A stretch of 5,271 nt of DNA from Blastocatellia bacterium (GTDB lineage Bacteria > Acidobacteriota > Blastocatellia > Pyrinomonadales > Pyrinomonadaceae). The notes below the pieces were generated by a model, which did no database searches, was not told where the DNA came from, and saw nothing but the letters and a program-made list of their open reading frames with translations. Below are positions 1-5,271 of the stretch, piece after piece. How positions within the stretch are numbered: position 1 is the stretch's first letter; each line of letters starts with the position of its first letter. The DNA lies in the NCBI GenBank assembly GCA_003175865.1, contig PSRF01000102.1, positions 1 through 5,271 of the forward strand, written 5' to 3'. The translations under genes and the position numbers were made by a program.

Positions 1-650
1 CCACCCGCCGAAATGTTAACGATTCGAATGTCGTACTTCTCTCGGTTTTCCAGCACCCAAAGCAAACCACTTTGGATGTTGTTTTCGGGAATGTGTCCTG
101 TCTTACCAATTTTCACGAGCACTACCTTGGCATTGGGTGCAATACCTCTGTAGAGACCATCTGACAAGAAACCATTACCCGCGGCGACAACCGAAGTCAT
201 CATCCCGTGCCAGCTTGCTACATCGGGGGTATTCAGCAGCGTTGGATCATCTAAGGGGGGAAAGATGCTGTGATAAGCAACGATACGATTCTCCGGTTCT
301 GTCAGGTCTTTGTGTGCATAAAAACCTGAGTCGAGAAAAGCAATCGTGACACCGCGACCTGTAAAACGTGCATCAGCATCCATCCGCACGGGGGTCGGCA
401 AGGCATAAGCAGCGCCGGTAAAAAGAGGCGCATGTTGTTTAAGTTGTTCTTTCGCGCGTTTGAAAAGATCGACGCAGTTTGGGCAGACGCGCTCAAGTGA
501 TTGCAGGTCGATCGCGTTTGGTTTGAGTGTTTCTTGCAGTTCTGATGGTAGCTGAGCGATCGATAACAAAGGTGAATGTTCGCGCCCGCAGATGTGACAG
601 ATGGACGCAGTGGCGTTTGCTTGGGAATCGACTGTTACCTGATCAGACAC
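1..650 (-). CDS. Subtilisin-family (S8) serine protease with N-terminal double CxxC motif, partial (C-terminus off window)
   Basis: Read on the minus strand, 216 codons are open from a GTG at 650-648 to the window edge. An in-frame TAG at 662-660 lies four codons upstream, and no ATG occurs before codon 90, so GTG is the only reasonable start. No well-placed Shine-Dalgarno is seen. The subtilase fold is supported by TIAFLDSGF, with the probable catalytic Asp at residue 107, by WHGMMTSVVAAGNG, with the probable catalytic His at 148, by GIAPNAKVVLVKI at 169-181, and by VNISAGG near the cut end. The Ser-containing GTS motif would lie beyond the window. Residues 1-90 resemble neither a signal peptide nor a typical propeptide. 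They hold C18-x2-C21 and C56-x2-C59, which could bind a zinc ion, so the protein looks cytoplasmic. The His motif HGMMTS departs from the usual HGTHVA form. Family assignment is firm; substrate and role are unknown. The gene is divergent from the redoxin gene. Confidence 0.87.
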   Translation of the reverse strand, partial: MSDQVTVDSQANATASICHICGREHSPLLSIAQLPSELQETLKPNAIDLQSLERVCPNCVDLFKRAKEQLKQHAPLFTGAAYALPTPVRMDADARFTGRGVTIAFLDSGFYAHKDLTEPENRIVAYHSIFPPLDDPTLLNTPDVASWHGMMTSVVAAGNGFLSDGLYRGIAPNAKVVLVKIGKTGHIPENNIQSGLLWVLENREKYDIRIVNISAG

Positions 651-706
651 GCGCGGATACTATCAAAAGGTCCTAAATGAAAAAACTTAAGGTGAAAGAG
701 TACAAA

Positions 707-741
707 AAATCAGAAATCAGCAATTGAAAATCGGCAATCCC
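707..741. repeat. Degenerate heptanucleotide tandem repeat, 5 units (array A)
   Basis: Five consecutive 7-nt units begin at 707, 714, 721, 728 and 735. The first two are identical (AAATCAG), the fourth is AAATCGG, and the third (CAATTGA) and fifth (CAATCCC) are diverged, giving a rough consensus of [AC]AATC[AG]G. The array is noncoding and lies between the divergent protease and redoxin genes. Short 7-nt tandem arrays (STRR) are known from some cyanobacteria; kinship with those is not implied. Confidence 0.6.
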
Positions 742-760
742 CTTCGCTTGCCTCGCTCAA

Positions 761-802
761 TTCAGGCTGTTAATCTTTGCTTTCAATTCCGAACTGCCTG
801 AA
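761..802 (+). promoter_or_regulatory. Inverted repeat in redoxin leader ending at the ribosome binding site
   Basis: TTCAGGC at 761-767 is a perfect 7-bp inverted match to GCCTGAA at 796-802, separated by 28 nt. The right arm runs into the first bases of the AAAGGAG ribosome binding site. If the region is transcribed, the stem could affect translation initiation. The loop is long, so the pairing may be fortuitous. No convincing -35/-10 pair was found: TTGCCT at 748 with TAATCT at 771 has 17-nt spacing but matches the consensus poorly. Confidence 0.3.
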
Positions 803-807
803 AGGAG
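801..807 (+). promoter_or_regulatory. Strong Shine-Dalgarno site of the redoxin gene
   Basis: AAAGGAG lies 7 nt upstream of the ATG at 815. It is a near-perfect anti-16S match at good spacing and fixes the start of the redoxin gene. It is the only clear Shine-Dalgarno site in the window: the protease, purL and aminotransferase genes lack one. Confidence 0.8.
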
Positions 808-814
808 ATCTGTT

Positions 815-1423
815 ATGACCAAGCGTAGTGTATCTATCCTGCTTCCAATTGTCCTTGTGATAGCCGCAGCGGTTGCGGGTAGCGGAAGGATGCTTACCAG
901 CGAGATCCCGGCACCGCCTGCAATTGGATCGACAATCGACGAGTTCAATTTGCCGGATGTCGACGGAGCGGACCACGCGCTGAAAGCGATTAAGGGAAAG
1001 AACGGCACCGTGCTGATCTTCATTGCAGTGCAGTGTCCCGTTTCTAACGCTTACAACGAACGTATGGAAAAGCTCGCGCAGGATTACAACGCAAAAGGCA
1101 TCAACGTGATTGGAATCAACGCCAATTCAACAGAAGATGCTTCTGCAGTGAAGAACCATGCAGCCGAAAAGCACCTGACGTTCATGATTCTTAAGGATTC
1201 GGGCAACAAGTTGGCCGATAGACTCGGCGCAACACGAACGCCTGAAGCATATGTTCTCGATGCAAGCAACAAACTCGTCTATCACGGACGGATCGACAAC
1301 AGCCAGGACCCTGGCAAGATTGAATCTAACGACCTGCGCTTGGCACTTGACGCTTTGCTCGCAGGCAAGCCCGTCGAAAAGACCGAAGCCAAGGCTTTTG
1401 GTTGCACCATAAAGCGGGCGTGA
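815..1423 (+). CDS. AhpC/TSA-type redoxin (thioredoxin-fold, CPVS motif), membrane-anchored or exported
   Basis: The gene encodes 202 residues from an ATG with a strong Shine-Dalgarno. Residues 5-22 form a hydrophobic stretch after a short basic N-terminus, which is either a signal peptide (possible AVA-G cleavage near 21) or an uncleaved anchor, so the domain should sit outside the cytoplasm. The thioredoxin-fold core spans about 37-183. The first Cys is C74 in FIAVQCPVSNAY, at the position of a peroxiredoxin/redoxin active Cys. The cis-Pro is P143 in TRTPEAYVLD. There is no CxxC; the only other Cys is C197 in the C-terminal FGCTIKR, which may act as a resolving cysteine. The family is clear (peroxiredoxin-like redoxin domain). 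Whether it reduces peroxides, reduces protein disulfides or serves metal-cofactor assembly cannot be told. The next gene, a TlpA-like thioredoxin, starts 3 nt after the stop and is a natural candidate electron donor or partner. Confidence 0.88.
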   Translation: MTKRSVSILLPIVLVIAAAVAGSGRMLTSEIPAPPAIGSTIDEFNLPDVDGADHALKAIKGKNGTVLIFIAVQCPVSNAYNERMEKLAQDYNAKGINVIGINANSTEDASAVKNHAAEKHLTFMILKDSGNKLADRLGATRTPEAYVLDASNKLVYHGRIDNSQDPGKIESNDLRLALDALLAGKPVEKTEAKAFGCTIKRA

Positions 1424-1426
1424 TTG

Positions 1427-1978
1427 ATGACCTCGAAATTAACGCTAGTTGTTATCACCTGTGTGTTGCTGCTGAGTTTCGCGGCGCCTGCTCAAAAGAG
1501 AAAGAGCGCCGCGAAACCAACTCAGAAAGCGCCTCCGACTACTGCGGTCGTTAACGAAATAAATACGGATTCCCTGAAGACTCTTCTGAGTGAGTCGAAG
1601 CAACGGCCCTTGTTAGTCAACTTCTGGGCCACGTGGTGCGATCCATGCCGTGACGAGTTTCCCGATCTCGTCAAAATCGACGCTGAGTACAGACCTAAAG
1701 CGCTCGATTTTGTCACGGTTTCTCTCGATGATGTCGATAAGATCAAGACAGAGGTGCCGCGTTTTCTTGATGAGATGAAGGCGACGATGCCTTCATACCT
1801 CTTGAATGTTTCCGATCCCGAACCCGCGATCAACGCAGTCGATCCAAGGTGGCAAGGCGATCTCCCGGCAACTTTCCTTTACAACGTCAAGGGTGAAGTT
1901 GCTTACAGGCATTTCGGTCGAGTGGATCCGACTGAGCTGCGCGCGGCAATTGAACGGTTGGTAAGCAGTAAGCAGTAG
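1427..1978 (+). CDS. TlpA/ResA-like secreted thioredoxin-family protein
   Basis: The gene encodes 183 residues from ATG 1427. A TTG at 1424, directly after the upstream TGA, would add one residue and cannot be excluded. There is no good Shine-Dalgarno and the genes nearly abut, so translation is probably coupled to the redoxin gene. Residues 4-22 form a Sec signal peptide with a likely APA-Q cleavage site. A Lys/Pro/Ala-rich linker (about 24-40) follows, then a thioredoxin fold with NFWATWCDPCRDEFP (active cysteines C71 and C74) and a cis-Pro at P147 in GDLPATFLYN. TlpA/ResA-type proteins reduce disulfides outside the cytoplasm, for example in cytochrome c or oxidase assembly; the client here is unknown. 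The last residues (VSSKQ) and the TAG stop are written by a heptamer repeat, so the native C-terminus may once have been slightly different. Family confident, specific role not. Confidence 0.88.
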   Translation: MTSKLTLVVITCVLLLSFAAPAQKRKSAAKPTQKAPPTTAVVNEINTDSLKTLLSESKQRPLLVNFWATWCDPCRDEFPDLVKIDAEYRPKALDFVTVSLDDVDKIKTEVPRFLDEMKATMPSYLLNVSDPEPAINAVDPRWQGDLPATFLYNVKGEVAYRHFGRVDPTELRAAIERLVSSKQ

Positions 1979-1981
1979 GTA
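1961..1981. repeat. Heptanucleotide tandem repeat, 3 units (array B), overlapping the end of the TlpA-like gene
   Basis: Units begin at 1961, 1968 and 1975: GTAAGCA twice, then GTAGGTA. The array provides the last codons (Val-Ser-Ser-Lys-Gln) and the TAG stop (1976-1978) of the TlpA-like gene. Three units is short, but two are identical and the period equals that of the arrays at 707 and 3267. Confidence 0.5.
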
Positions 1982-2004
1982 GCTTCGCACCTTTAAACCG
2001 AAGC
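1982..2004 (+). terminator. Small stem-loop just after the TlpA-like gene (weak terminator or 3'-end structure)
   Basis: GCTTCG at 1982-1987 pairs with CGAAGC at 1999-2004 around an 11-nt loop, starting 3 nt after the stop codon. No T-run follows, so it is not a standard intrinsic terminator. It could protect the transcript 3' end or be part of the repeat-rich region that continues to 2113. Confidence 0.3.
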
Positions 2005-2031
2005 CGCCTCTGTCGCCTGGTTGCGCCATTA

Positions 2032-2113
2032 GTTCAGAACATCAGGAACGAAGCGTCTCCTTTCAACGTGGTGAATCGCATTTCGATGCAGTCGCTTCGC
2101 TCATGATCTGAAC
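2032..2113. repeat. Long imperfect inverted repeat upstream of purL (candidate dispersed element)
   Basis: The left arm (2032-2055) and right arm (2093-2113) are inverted copies. GTTCAGA (2032-2038) pairs with TCTGAAC (2107-2113), and CGAAGCG (2049-2055) pairs with CGCTTCG (2093-2099), with partly matching bases between. A small inner hairpin, GCAT-TTCG-ATGC, lies within the 37-nt centre. The element ends 11 nt before the purL start. It may be a REP/MITE-like noncoding element or a leader structure. No convincing promoter or known riboswitch was recognised in 1979-2124. Confidence 0.45.
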
Positions 2114-2124
2114 TGATACTCGAT

Positions 2125-4404
2125 ATGGAACAGATCACTTCTGAAGTAATCTCCGCACACAACCTCACGCAGGAAGAATTTCAACGAATTAAAGAGCTGC
2201 TAGGTCGCGAACCGACGTTTGTCGAACTGGGAATATTCTCGGTTATGTGGTCGGAACATTGTTCTTATAAGTCGTCTCGCGTTCACCTGAAACGTTTGCC
2301 AACAACCGGCGAGCGCGTGATCGTGCCGCCCGGTGAGAACGCAGGCGTTGTTGATGTTGGCGATGGTTGGTGTGCGGCGTTCAAAATCGAATCACATAAT
2401 CACCCTTCATTCATCGAACCTTTTCAAGGTGCGGCGACGGGTGTCGGCGGCATTCTGCGCGACATCTTCACGATGGGTGCACGACCCGTTGCATCGATGA
2501 ACAGTCTTCGCTTCGGCTCGCTCGATAATCAACAGTACGGTCGACGAAATCGTTCATTGCTTGCTGGTGTTGTCGCAGGGATTGCACACTACGGAAATGC
2601 CTTTGGAGTTGCGACGGTTGGCGGTGAAGTCGCATTTGACGATGCCTATGCATTCAATCCGCTGGTGAATGCGTTTGCGTTAGGTCTTGTCCGTCACGAC
2701 CAAATCTTCTTCGGCAAAGCATCGGGTGTTGGTAATCCGGTGTTATACGTCGGCGCCAAAACAGGTCGCGATGGAATCCACGGTGCGACGATGGCGTCTG
2801 CAGAGTTCGATGAAGAAGCACTCGAGAAACGACCAACCGTGCAAGTTGGTGATCCGTTCCTGGAGAAGTTGTTGCTTGAGGCTTGTCTAGAGGCGATGCG
2901 CAGTGGTGCAGTTGCCGGCATTCAAGACATGGGTGCTGCCGGGCTAACTTCATCGTCTTGTGAAATGGCGGCGCGTGCAGGCACTGGTATCGAGTTGGAT
3001 CTTTCACTCGTGCCGCAGCGCGAACAAGGCATGACGGCGTACGAGATGCTGCTCTCAGAATCGCAGGAGCGCATGTTGATAGTTGCGCATTCGGGCCGTG
3101 AACGCGAAGTGATGGACATCTTTCGCAAGTGGGATCTCGATGCTGTTGTGATCGGGCACGTACGCGACACAAAACGGATGCAGGTCATTCACAACGGCGA
3201 AAGAGTTGCTGACATTCCTGTCAGTGCATTGACTGATGAGGCGCCGAAATACGATCGGCCGATGACTCCAAAGTCGAAGGTCCAAAGTTCAAAGTTGAAC
3301 GAAGCCCAGAGTAAAAAGTACGAAGATCGAGACTTTAATCAAGATTTAGTAAGACTTGTAGCAAGCGGCAACATCGCTTCCAAACAGTGGGTTTATCGCC
3401 AGTACGATCACATGGTCCGTACGAACACTGCTGTGTTACCTGGCGCAGACTCTGCTGTCGTTCGGATAAAAGAAACGCGGAGGGCGATGTCGATGGCGCT
3501 CGACGGAAATGGTCGCTACTGTGCTGCGAATCCGCGTGAGGGTGCGAAACTAGTTGTCGCCGAGGCGGCACGAAACGTCGTCTGCACGGGGGCAAAACCA
3601 ATTGCGATCACCAACTGTTTGAACTTTGCATCTCCTGAGCGACCGGAAGTGATGTGGTCCTTTTCAGAAGTTGTAGATGGAATGGCTGAAGCATGCCGTG
3701 CTTTTAATACGCCGGTTGTGTCGGGGAACGTGTCGTTCTACAACGAAACTGAAGGCCGAGGAATTCTGCCGACACCAGTCATCGGTATGCTTGGCTTGGT
3801 TGATGATGTCAGACGCGTTGTCACTCCTGGCTTCAAGACAGAAGGTGACCTGATTGCGTTGTTGGGAACAACGAACGACGATCTGGCGACCAGCGAATAT
3901 GCTGTCACAATTGGTGGAGTCAGTACCGAATCAATTGTCGAATCTGGAGTCGTTCCGTCCTTGAATCTGGATTTGGAGATTGCCGTACAGCGTGCATGCT
4001 TGGAAGCCGCCGAGACAGGGCTCTTGCAATCAGCACATGATTGTTCAGATGGCGGACTGGCTGTGGCTTTAGCAGAATCGTGTTTCTCAACGCTAGGACG
4101 TGAGTCGATTGGCGCTACCATAGCGCTTATGGGGGGGCCGGGTGCGGCGGCATGGCTGTTTGGGGAATCGCCTTCGCGGATCGTCATCAGTTTCGCACCT
4201 GCATCGTTACCCCAGTTCGAAATGATCGCTCAACGTTCGGGAGCACCAATACATGTCATTGGAGCAGTCATGGGTTCGCGTCTAAAGATCTCACTTGATG
4301 ACAAACAAATAATTGACTGTGATATCGCCGAGCTCGAAACAATCTGGCGTACTGGTCTGTCACGAAAACTCCAGGCAGAGGCGATAGCAGCAAGCATGGA
4401 GTGA
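2125..4404 (+). CDS. purL: Phosphoribosylformylglycinamidine synthase subunit PurL (FGAM synthetase, small-form)
   Basis: The gene encodes 759 residues, normal for the small PurL that works with PurS and PurQ in the cytoplasm. The enzyme converts FGAR, ATP and glutamine-derived ammonia to FGAM, step four of purine synthesis. The ATG at 2125 is preceded by an in-frame TGA at 2104-2106 and begins a typical PurL N-terminus, but has no Shine-Dalgarno. Hallmarks include [11 protein letters not shown] at 42-52 (conserved His45), [10 protein letters not shown] at 86-95, [12 protein letters not shown] at 102-113, VGDPF at 241-245, GIQDMGAAG at 265-273, and in the second half NPREGAK from 469, SGNVSFYNE at 533-541 and [11 protein letters not shown] at 638-648. 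Together these are two AIRS-like N/C domain pairs. The linker at about 381-393 ([13 protein letters not shown]) is Lys/Ser-rich and encoded by a heptamer array, an unusual insertion. purS and purQ are not in the window. The identification is close to certain. Confidence 0.98.
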   Translation: MEQITSEVISAHNLTQEEFQRIKELLGREPTFVELGIFSVMWSEHCSYKSSRVHLKRLPTTGERVIVPPGENAGVVDVGDGWCAAFKIESHNHPSFIEPFQGAATGVGGILRDIFTMGARPVASMNSLRFGSLDNQQYGRRNRSLLAGVVAGIAHYGNAFGVATVGGEVAFDDAYAFNPLVNAFALGLVRHDQIFFGKASGVGNPVLYVGAKTGRDGIHGATMASAEFDEEALEKRPTVQVGDPFLEKLLLEACLEAMRSGAVAGIQDMGAAGLTSSSCEMAARAGTGIELDLSLVPQREQGMTAYEMLLSESQERMLIVAHSGREREVMDIFRKWDLDAVVIGHVRDTKRMQVIHNGERVADIPVSALTDEAPKYDRPMTPKSKVQSSKLNEAQSKKYEDRDFNQDLVRLVASGNIASKQWVYRQYDHMVRTNTAVLPGADSAVVRIKETRRAMSMALDGNGRYCAANPREGAKLVVAEAARNVVCTGAKPIAITNCLNFASPERPEVMWSFSEVVDGMAEACRAFNTPVVSGNVSFYNETEGRGILPTPVIGMLGLVDDVRRVVTPGFKTEGDLIALLGTTNDDLATSEYAVTIGGVSTESIVESGVVPSLNLDLEIAVQRACLEAAETGLLQSAHDCSDGGLAVALAESCFSTLGRESIGATIALMGGPGAAAWLFGESPSRIVISFAPASLPQFEMIAQRSGAPIHVIGAVMGSRLKISLDDKQIIDCDIAELETIWRTGLSRKLQAEAIAASME
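3267..3301. repeat. Heptanucleotide tandem repeat, 5 units (array C), inside the purL linker
   Basis: Five 7-nt units begin at 3267, 3274, 3281, 3288 and 3295. TCCAAAG appears twice, with TCGAAGG, TTCAAAG and TTGAACG as variants, giving a consensus near T[CT][CG]AAAG. The reading frame passes through and yields a polar Lys/Ser-rich linker (PurL residues 381-393) between the two catalytic halves. Its length of 35 nt is not a multiple of three, so the frame must have been restored by flanking bases if this was an insertion. Confidence 0.6.
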
Positions 4405-4407
4405 CAC

Positions 4408-4433
4408 GTCCGAGAAGCTGAAGCTTATCGGAC
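4408..4433 (+). promoter_or_regulatory. Intercistronic hairpin between purL and the class IV aminotransferase gene
   Basis: GTCCGA (4408-4413) pairs with TCGGAC (4428-4433). After a single G/A mismatch the stem continues as AAGC (4415-4418) with GCTT (4423-4426) around a TGAA tetraloop. This makes a stem of ten pairs filling most of the 35-nt gap and ending 6 nt before the downstream ATG. No T-run follows, so it is not a classic terminator. It could act as an RNA-processing or stability element, or limit translation of the downstream gene, which has no visible Shine-Dalgarno. Confidence 0.55.
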
Positions 4434-4439
4434 ACTTGC

Positions 4440-5271
4440 ATGCACCCGGTCATCTATCTCAACAAAACGATGGTTGAAGCGACGAAGGCGCGTGTCGCTC
4501 CTGTCTCATCGGCGATGCTCTACGGTCGCGGCGTCTTCACTACTCTCACCGTCCACAATCGAACCCCTTTTCTATGGACCAATCACTGGAATCGACTAAC
4601 TGTGCACGCAGAGAGACTGGCCATCGAGCTAGGTAGTTGTACACATAAGTCAGTTGGCGAAGGACTCCAAAAACTAATCAGCGTCAATGATGTAACCAAT
4701 GGACGCGCTCGAGTGATTTTACTGGCGCGTAGTGGCCGTGATTTCTGGAAGCCGAAAGTACTTGCCAACCAAAAAACCGATCTACTGATAATGACAGGCG
4801 ATGCTCAACAAGTTCCTGAGACTGGGTTGTCACTCGCAGTTTCGCCTTACAGATTGAATACGATTTCTCCGACAAGCGGTATCAAGAGTCTTAACTATTT
4901 GGACCATGTACTCTCCTGGGAAGAAGCGCAAAGTCGCGATTTCGATGAGGCTGTAATGCTAAATGAGCGAGGTGAGATTGTTTCAGCAACCCTGGCAAAC
5001 ATCTTTTGGACCAGGAACGGAACAATTCACACTCCTGCATTGAGCACAGGCGCAATTGCGGGAGTAACACGAGAGTGCATGATCGACATTGCCGCCAAAC
5101 AGTTCATTCCAGTCGTGGAAGGCGTTTATGAAATGGCTGATTTGGTTGAGGCGGAGGAGATTTTCCTGACGTCTAGTGGTTTAGGTGTTGCACCTGTAAC
5201 TACGTTCGACTTTCGTCGATATGCAGTTGAGGCAGGCAGTATTGTCGCAACATTAAGGAGTGCGTACAGGA
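4440..5271 (+). CDS. Class IV PLP-dependent aminotransferase/lyase, probably aminodeoxychorismate lyase (PabC-like), partial at C-terminus
   Basis: An open frame of 277 codons runs from ATG 4440 off the window end. Only a few to a few tens of residues should be missing, as the family is about 270-300 long. Fold-type IV signs are YGRGVFTTL at 28-36, H49 and R52 in the NHWNRL segment, the PLP lysine K149 in SGIKSLNYLDHVL, LANIFW at 185-190, GVTRE at 208-212, and EIFLTSSGLGVAPV at 240-253. The overall pattern is nearest aminodeoxychorismate lyase, which releases pyruvate and 4-aminobenzoate for folate synthesis. A branched-chain or D-amino-acid aminotransferase cannot be excluded, so no gene symbol is given. 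Oddly, in the segment GEIVSATLANIF the residue usually Glu (touching the PLP ring nitrogen) appears as Ser182, unless E179 takes over. The gene follows purL by 35 nt on the same strand and is probably cotranscribed; tetrahydrofolate links the two pathways. Confidence 0.85.
   Translation, partial: MHPVIYLNKTMVEATKARVAPVSSAMLYGRGVFTTLTVHNRTPFLWTNHWNRLTVHAERLAIELGSCTHKSVGEGLQKLISVNDVTNGRARVILLARSGRDFWKPKVLANQKTDLLIMTGDAQQVPETGLSLAVSPYRLNTISPTSGIKSLNYLDHVLSWEEAQSRDFDEAVMLNERGEIVSATLANIFWTRNGTIHTPALSTGAIAGVTRECMIDIAAKQFIPVVEGVYEMADLVEAEEIFLTSSGLGVAPVTTFDFRRYAVEAGSIVATLRSAYR

Noticed and set aside
137..349. 70-codon plus-strand open frame
   Set aside because: It lies antisense to the subtilase gene, has no family resemblance and no ribosome binding site; it is a shadow frame.
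302..496. 64-codon minus-strand open frame starting near the CxxC region
   Set aside because: It is a shifted frame of the subtilase gene. The frame from GTG 650 carries the catalytic motifs and stays open to the window edge.
651..706. TAGTAT near 657-662 (minus strand) as a -10 box for the protease gene
   Set aside because: It would give a nearly leaderless transcript and no matching -35 was found at proper spacing.
1793..2029. 78-codon minus-strand open frame with AQPGDRGGFGLKV
   Set aside because: It overlaps the 3' end of the TlpA-like gene in antisense and runs through the repeat. It is more likely part of a noncoding repeated element than a protein.
1979..2124. Known purine or other riboswitch upstream of purL
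   Set aside because: No recognisable purine, PRPP or ppGpp riboswitch core was seen; only a generic inverted repeat is visible.
2654..3172. 172-codon minus-strand open frame
   Set aside because: It is fully antisense within purL, with composition typical of a shadow frame and no recognisable domain.
4131..4137. Run of seven G in purL as a possible phase-variable or slippery site
   Set aside because: It encodes a normal Met-Gly-Gly-Pro-Gly segment in a continuous frame; one short run in a housekeeping gene is not evidence for programmed slippage.
3738..4187. 149-codon minus-strand open frame
   Set aside because: It is antisense to the conserved C-terminal half of purL; the Ser/Pro-rich low-complexity translation indicates a shadow.

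Overview
This is a bacterial chromosomal window with mid-range GC content (by eye, about half) and five protein-coding genes, two of them cut by the window edges. Nothing in it is phage, plasmid, transposon or CRISPR. The lineage cannot be proved from the sequence. The style of the redoxin and TlpA-like proteins, the scarcity of Shine-Dalgarno sites and the degenerate 7-nt tandem repeats fit an Acidobacteriota-like (Blastocatellia-type) genome, but that is a low-confidence inference.

Layout. From 1 to 650 on the minus strand lies the N-terminal part of a subtilisin-family (S8) serine protease. It starts at a GTG and carries two CxxC pairs ahead of the catalytic domain. A 164-nt divergent intergenic region (651-814) holds five imperfect heptamers and then an inverted repeat that reaches a strong ribosome binding site. 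Two thioredoxin-fold genes follow on the plus strand with almost no gap: a membrane-anchored or exported AhpC/TSA-type redoxin (815-1423) and a TlpA/ResA-like thioredoxin with a WCxxC active site and a signal peptide (1427-1978). They probably form a bicistronic envelope redox unit.

The second intergenic region (1979-2124) is rich in structure. The tlpA-like gene ends inside a short heptamer repeat, a small stem-loop follows, and a long imperfect inverted repeat (2032-2113) stops just before purL. purL (2125-4404) encodes the complete small-form FGAM synthetase subunit of purine synthesis. Its linker between the two halves is written partly by a third heptamer array (3267-3301). After a 35-nt gap containing a strong 26-nt hairpin comes a class IV PLP aminotransferase/lyase gene (4440 to the window end), most likely aminodeoxychorismate lyase (PabC-like). 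It could feed folate synthesis, whose one-carbon carriers are used in purine synthesis.

All the protein families are ordinary. The most unusual signal is the recurrence of heptanucleotide-period repeats at three places, one forming the C-terminus of a protein and one sitting inside an essential enzyme. I see no evidence for a wholly new biological system here.
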